A DNA stretch of 64,000 bases from Anolis sagrei. Taxonomy: Eukaryota; Chordata; Lepidosauria; Squamata; Anolidae. The notes under the pieces were generated by a model, which did no database searches, was not told where the DNA came from, and saw only the letters and a list, made by a program, of their open reading frames with translations. Below, one piece after another: positions 61,642-64,000 of the stretch. Each line of letters begins with the position of its first letter. Positions within the stretch are counted from its first letter, which is position 1. The stretch spans positions 4,800,930 to 4,864,929 of the forward strand of contig NC_090027.1 in the NCBI RefSeq assembly GCF_037176765.1, written 5' to 3'. A program made the translations under genes and the position numbers.

Positions 61642-62442
61642 ATATCTTACTTACTTAGGCAATCCCTCGTAGTCCAAGGATGGTGGTCCTCCAAGTGTAG
61701 TGTCCTGGCAGTGGGTCCGTAGGTGACTGTGGAGCTCTATTCTTGATCTGCATCTTCTCCCACATCGGTTTCCAGGTGGAAGGCAGTCCTGGTCAAGGTT
61801 GGCTTGACGCGCCTTCCTCTTGGCACGTTTCTCTCTTTCATCCTCCATTCGTGCCTCTTCAAGTTCTACAGCACTGCTGGTCACAGCTGACCTCCAGCTG
61901 GAGCGCTCAAGGGCCAGGGCTTCCCAGTTCTCAGTGTCTATGCCAGAGTTTTTAAGGTTGGCTTTGAGCCCATCTTTCAATCTCTTTTCCTGCCCACCAA
62001 CATTTCCGTTATTGAGTTCGGAGTAGAGCAACTGCTTTGGGAGACGGTGGCCGGGCATCCGGACAACGTGGCTGGTCCAACGGAGTTGATGGTGAGGGAC
62101 CATCGCTTCAATGCTGGTGGTATTTGCTTCTTCCAGCACGCTGACATTTGTTCACTTGTCTTCCCAAGAGATTTGCAGGATTTTTTGGAGGCAGCGCTGA
62201 TGGAATCGTTCCAGGAGTTGCATGTGACATCTGTAGACAGTCCACATTTCGTAGGCGTAAAGCAGGGTTGGGAGGACAATAGCTTTATCAACAAGCACCT
62301 TGGTCTCCCTACGGATGTCCCTGTCCTCAAACACTCTCTGCTTCATTCAGAAAAATGCTGCACTCGCAGAGCTCAGGCAGTGTTGTATTTCGGTGTCAAT
62401 GTTGACTTTTGTGGAGAGGTAGTATATCACCAAGGGCCTCCG
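61642..62442 (-). mobile_element. RTE-like LINE, 3' part
   Basis: - strand frame 62139-61651 (SIEAMVPHHQLRWTSHVVRM, SGIDTENWEALALERSSWRS, GRRCRSRIELHSHLRTH) plus upstream frame-shifted pieces and a short TAAGTAAG tail. Same family as 31566-35497. The first Cys pair of the zinc finger is lost. Confidence 0.85.
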
Positions 62443-62767
62443 GTGGCGCAGTGGGTTAAAGCACTGAGCTGCTGAGCTTGTTGATCGAAAGGTCGCAGGT
62501 TCGATCCCGGGGAGCGGCGTGAGCTTCCGCTGTCAGCCCTAGCTTCTGCCAACCTAGCAGTTTGAAAACATGCAAATGTGAGTAGATCAATAGGTACTGC
62601 TCTGGTGGGAAGGTAACGGTGCACCATGCAGTCATGCCTATGGCCACATGACCTTGGAGGTGTCTATGGACAACGCTGGCTCTTCGGCTTAGAAATAGAG
62701 ATGAGCACCACACCCCAGAGTCAGACATGACTGGACTTAATGTCAGGGGACTACCTTTACCTTTTTT
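62443..62767 (+). mobile_element. Sauria-type SINE, full length
   Basis: A box GGTGGCGCAGTGGGTTAAAG, B box GGTCGCAGGTTCGATCCCG, ends CCTTTACCTTTTTT. Target duplication ATATCACCA at 62434-62442 and 62771-62779, inside or at the edge of the RTE-like fragment. Confidence 0.9.
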
Positions 62768-62844
62768 AGGATATCACCAGGATGCAGACTGAATTTACTA
62801 GAGGGACAATGGGTGAGTTTACAAAGGGAAGAAAACCCAGACTC

Positions 62845-63027
62845 TGTTCAGCAGTGGAACTCTCTGCCCTGGGGTGTGGTGGAGGCTCCTTCTTTAGAGG
62901 CTTTTAAGCAGAGGCTGGACGGCTATCCGTCAGGGTGCTTTCAATGAGATTTTTCTGCTTCTTGGCAGAATGGGGTTGGAATGGATGTCCCACGAGGTCT
63001 CTTCCAACTCTAGGATTCTAGGATTCC
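62845..63027 (+). mobile_element. CR1 LINE 3' end fragment
   Basis: CAGCAGTGGAACTCTCTGCC to TCTAGGATTCTAGGATTCC. 63028-63250 holds a - strand open stretch of unknown nature. Confidence 0.8.
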
Positions 63028-63249
63028 AAAGTCCCTTTTTTTGCACTGGAAATAGCGTGAGTATCCAACTTCAAAGTAAATAATTCGGACGTCTCCAAAA
63101 ATGCAGACTTTTTTTTTTGCTTCCCGGGCTGTCTCAATCCATTTCTGTACAGATTTGTTCAGGCTGTGGAAGTGAGACCCAGGAATGGGGCGGATGCAAC
63201 TTAACAGGCAGGTAAAGAGAAACCAAAGAATATCTGGTAAAAAAATTAA

Positions 63250-63540
63250 TTACAGTGACTTTGGGGCTTTTTGTTTGTAAAGTTGTTTCCTTTTCAGGGG
63301 AAAAAATGCTTCTCCCTCCCTCTAAGTCAACATATGTAAGTAGAATAAATACAAGGATGTATGAGTCGCTGGTACCTGATAGGGAGTATCAGATGCTTCT
63401 TATTAAGCCCAGATTTATTTGGACAGGGGAAAAGGCGAAGTTGGTTCTACTTTTCCATCACTTAGTTTCCCTTCACTGAAACGGCAAGGACTTCATTTTG
63501 TCAATATGATTCTAAGTTTGCATACGAAATTAGGCTCCGC
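63250..63540 (+). mobile_element. Possible LINE remnant (L1-like)
   Basis: The peptide KPRFIWTGEKAK followed in another frame by LPSLKRQGLHFVN resembles the C-terminal part of L1 ORF2 (KFIW, GGLGLPN regions). Short and frame-shifted; low certainty. Confidence 0.3.
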
Positions 63541-64000
63541 ATTTATTTGTTGTTCATTCGTTCAGTCGTTTCCGACTCTTCGTGACGTCATGGACCAGCC
63601 CACACCAGAGCTCCCTATTGGCCATCACCACCCCCAGCTCCTTCAGAGTCAATCCAGTCACTTCAAGGATGCCATCCCTTCATCTTGCCCTTGGTCGGCC
63701 CCTCTTCCCTTTCCTTCCATTTTCCCAAGCATCATAGTCGTTTCTAGGTGACTTCATGGACCAGTCCACGCCAGAGCTCCCTATCAGCCATCACCACCCC
63801 CAGCTCCTTTCAAGGCCAATCCAGTCACTTCAAGGATGCCATCCATCCACTTTGCCCTTGGTCGGCCCCTCTTCCTTTTGCCTTCCAGTTTCCCCAGCAT
63901 AATTGTCTTCTCTAGGCTTTCCTGTCTCCTCATGATGTGGCCAAAGGACTTCAACTTTGTCTCTCGTCTCCTTCCCTCCAGTGAGCAGCCGGGCTTTATT
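63541..64000 (-). mobile_element. BovB (RTE) LINE 3' end, partly duplicated
   Basis: - strand reading gives KLKSFGHIMRRQESLEKTIM, LGKLEGKRKRGRPRAKWMDG and ILEVTGLALK, the BovB ORF end, then the GAAGAGTCGGAAACGACTGA type 3' end. The segment 63574-63745 repeats part of 63746-63930. It runs off the right edge. Confidence 0.8.

Overview
The window is a repeat-crowded piece of a vertebrate nuclear genome, almost certainly a squamate reptile (lizard). The evidence is tRNA-derived Sauria-type SINEs, CR1 LINEs with the ATTCTATGA-type tail, L2-type LINEs, BovB 3' ends, Penelope-like elements with a GIY-YIG domain, Helitron-like elements, several hAT-type MITE families, and two vertebrate host genes with interrupted, spliced coding sequence.

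Two host genes converge. R3HCC1 (R3H domain plus RNA-recognition-like domain) lies on the + strand. Seven coding exons at 12447-12576, 17835-17972, 23205-24576, 27870-28042, 30295-30365, 35894-35989 and 39751-39899 join in frame with GT..AG boundaries to give 708 residues; the initiator exon lies upstream and was not identified. On the - strand are the last four coding exons of a lysyl oxidase-like gene of the LOXL2-5 group (57859-57974, 54215-54351, 49997-50108, 44990-45063), joining in frame to a stop; its upstream exons lie beyond the right edge. The two stop codons are about 5.1 kb apart. In mammals R3HCC1 and LOXL2 are likewise convergent neighbours, which supports both calls.

Layout: 1-1745 is a composite TTA microsatellite; 1746-2529 is GC-richer unassigned sequence; 2530-5430 is a 95-bp minisatellite; 5431-12440 is nested transposons (one Helitron-like element at 8656-12201 holds two L2s and a Penelope-like element); 12447-39899 is R3HCC1, its introns packed with repeats, including a tandem triplication at 19344-21400, a 1.7-kb pyrimidine tract at 28320-30045 and a near full-length non-LTR retrotransposon at 31566-35497 inserted in a hAT element; 39900-44990 is the intergenic gap; 44990-57974 is the LOXL gene, whose last intron is almost filled by a 4.1-kb higher-order minisatellite at 45456-49545; 57975-64000 is an upstream LOXL intron made mostly of nested LINE, SINE and LTR copies.

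Most long open frames here are simple repeats or LINE fragments, not host genes. The most notable non-gene signals are a hammerhead-ribozyme-like core repeated in the Penelope-type termini, a possible HDV-like ribozyme fold at the very 5' end of the RTE-like LINE, and the large minisatellites. All family names come from reading motifs by eye; no database search was run.
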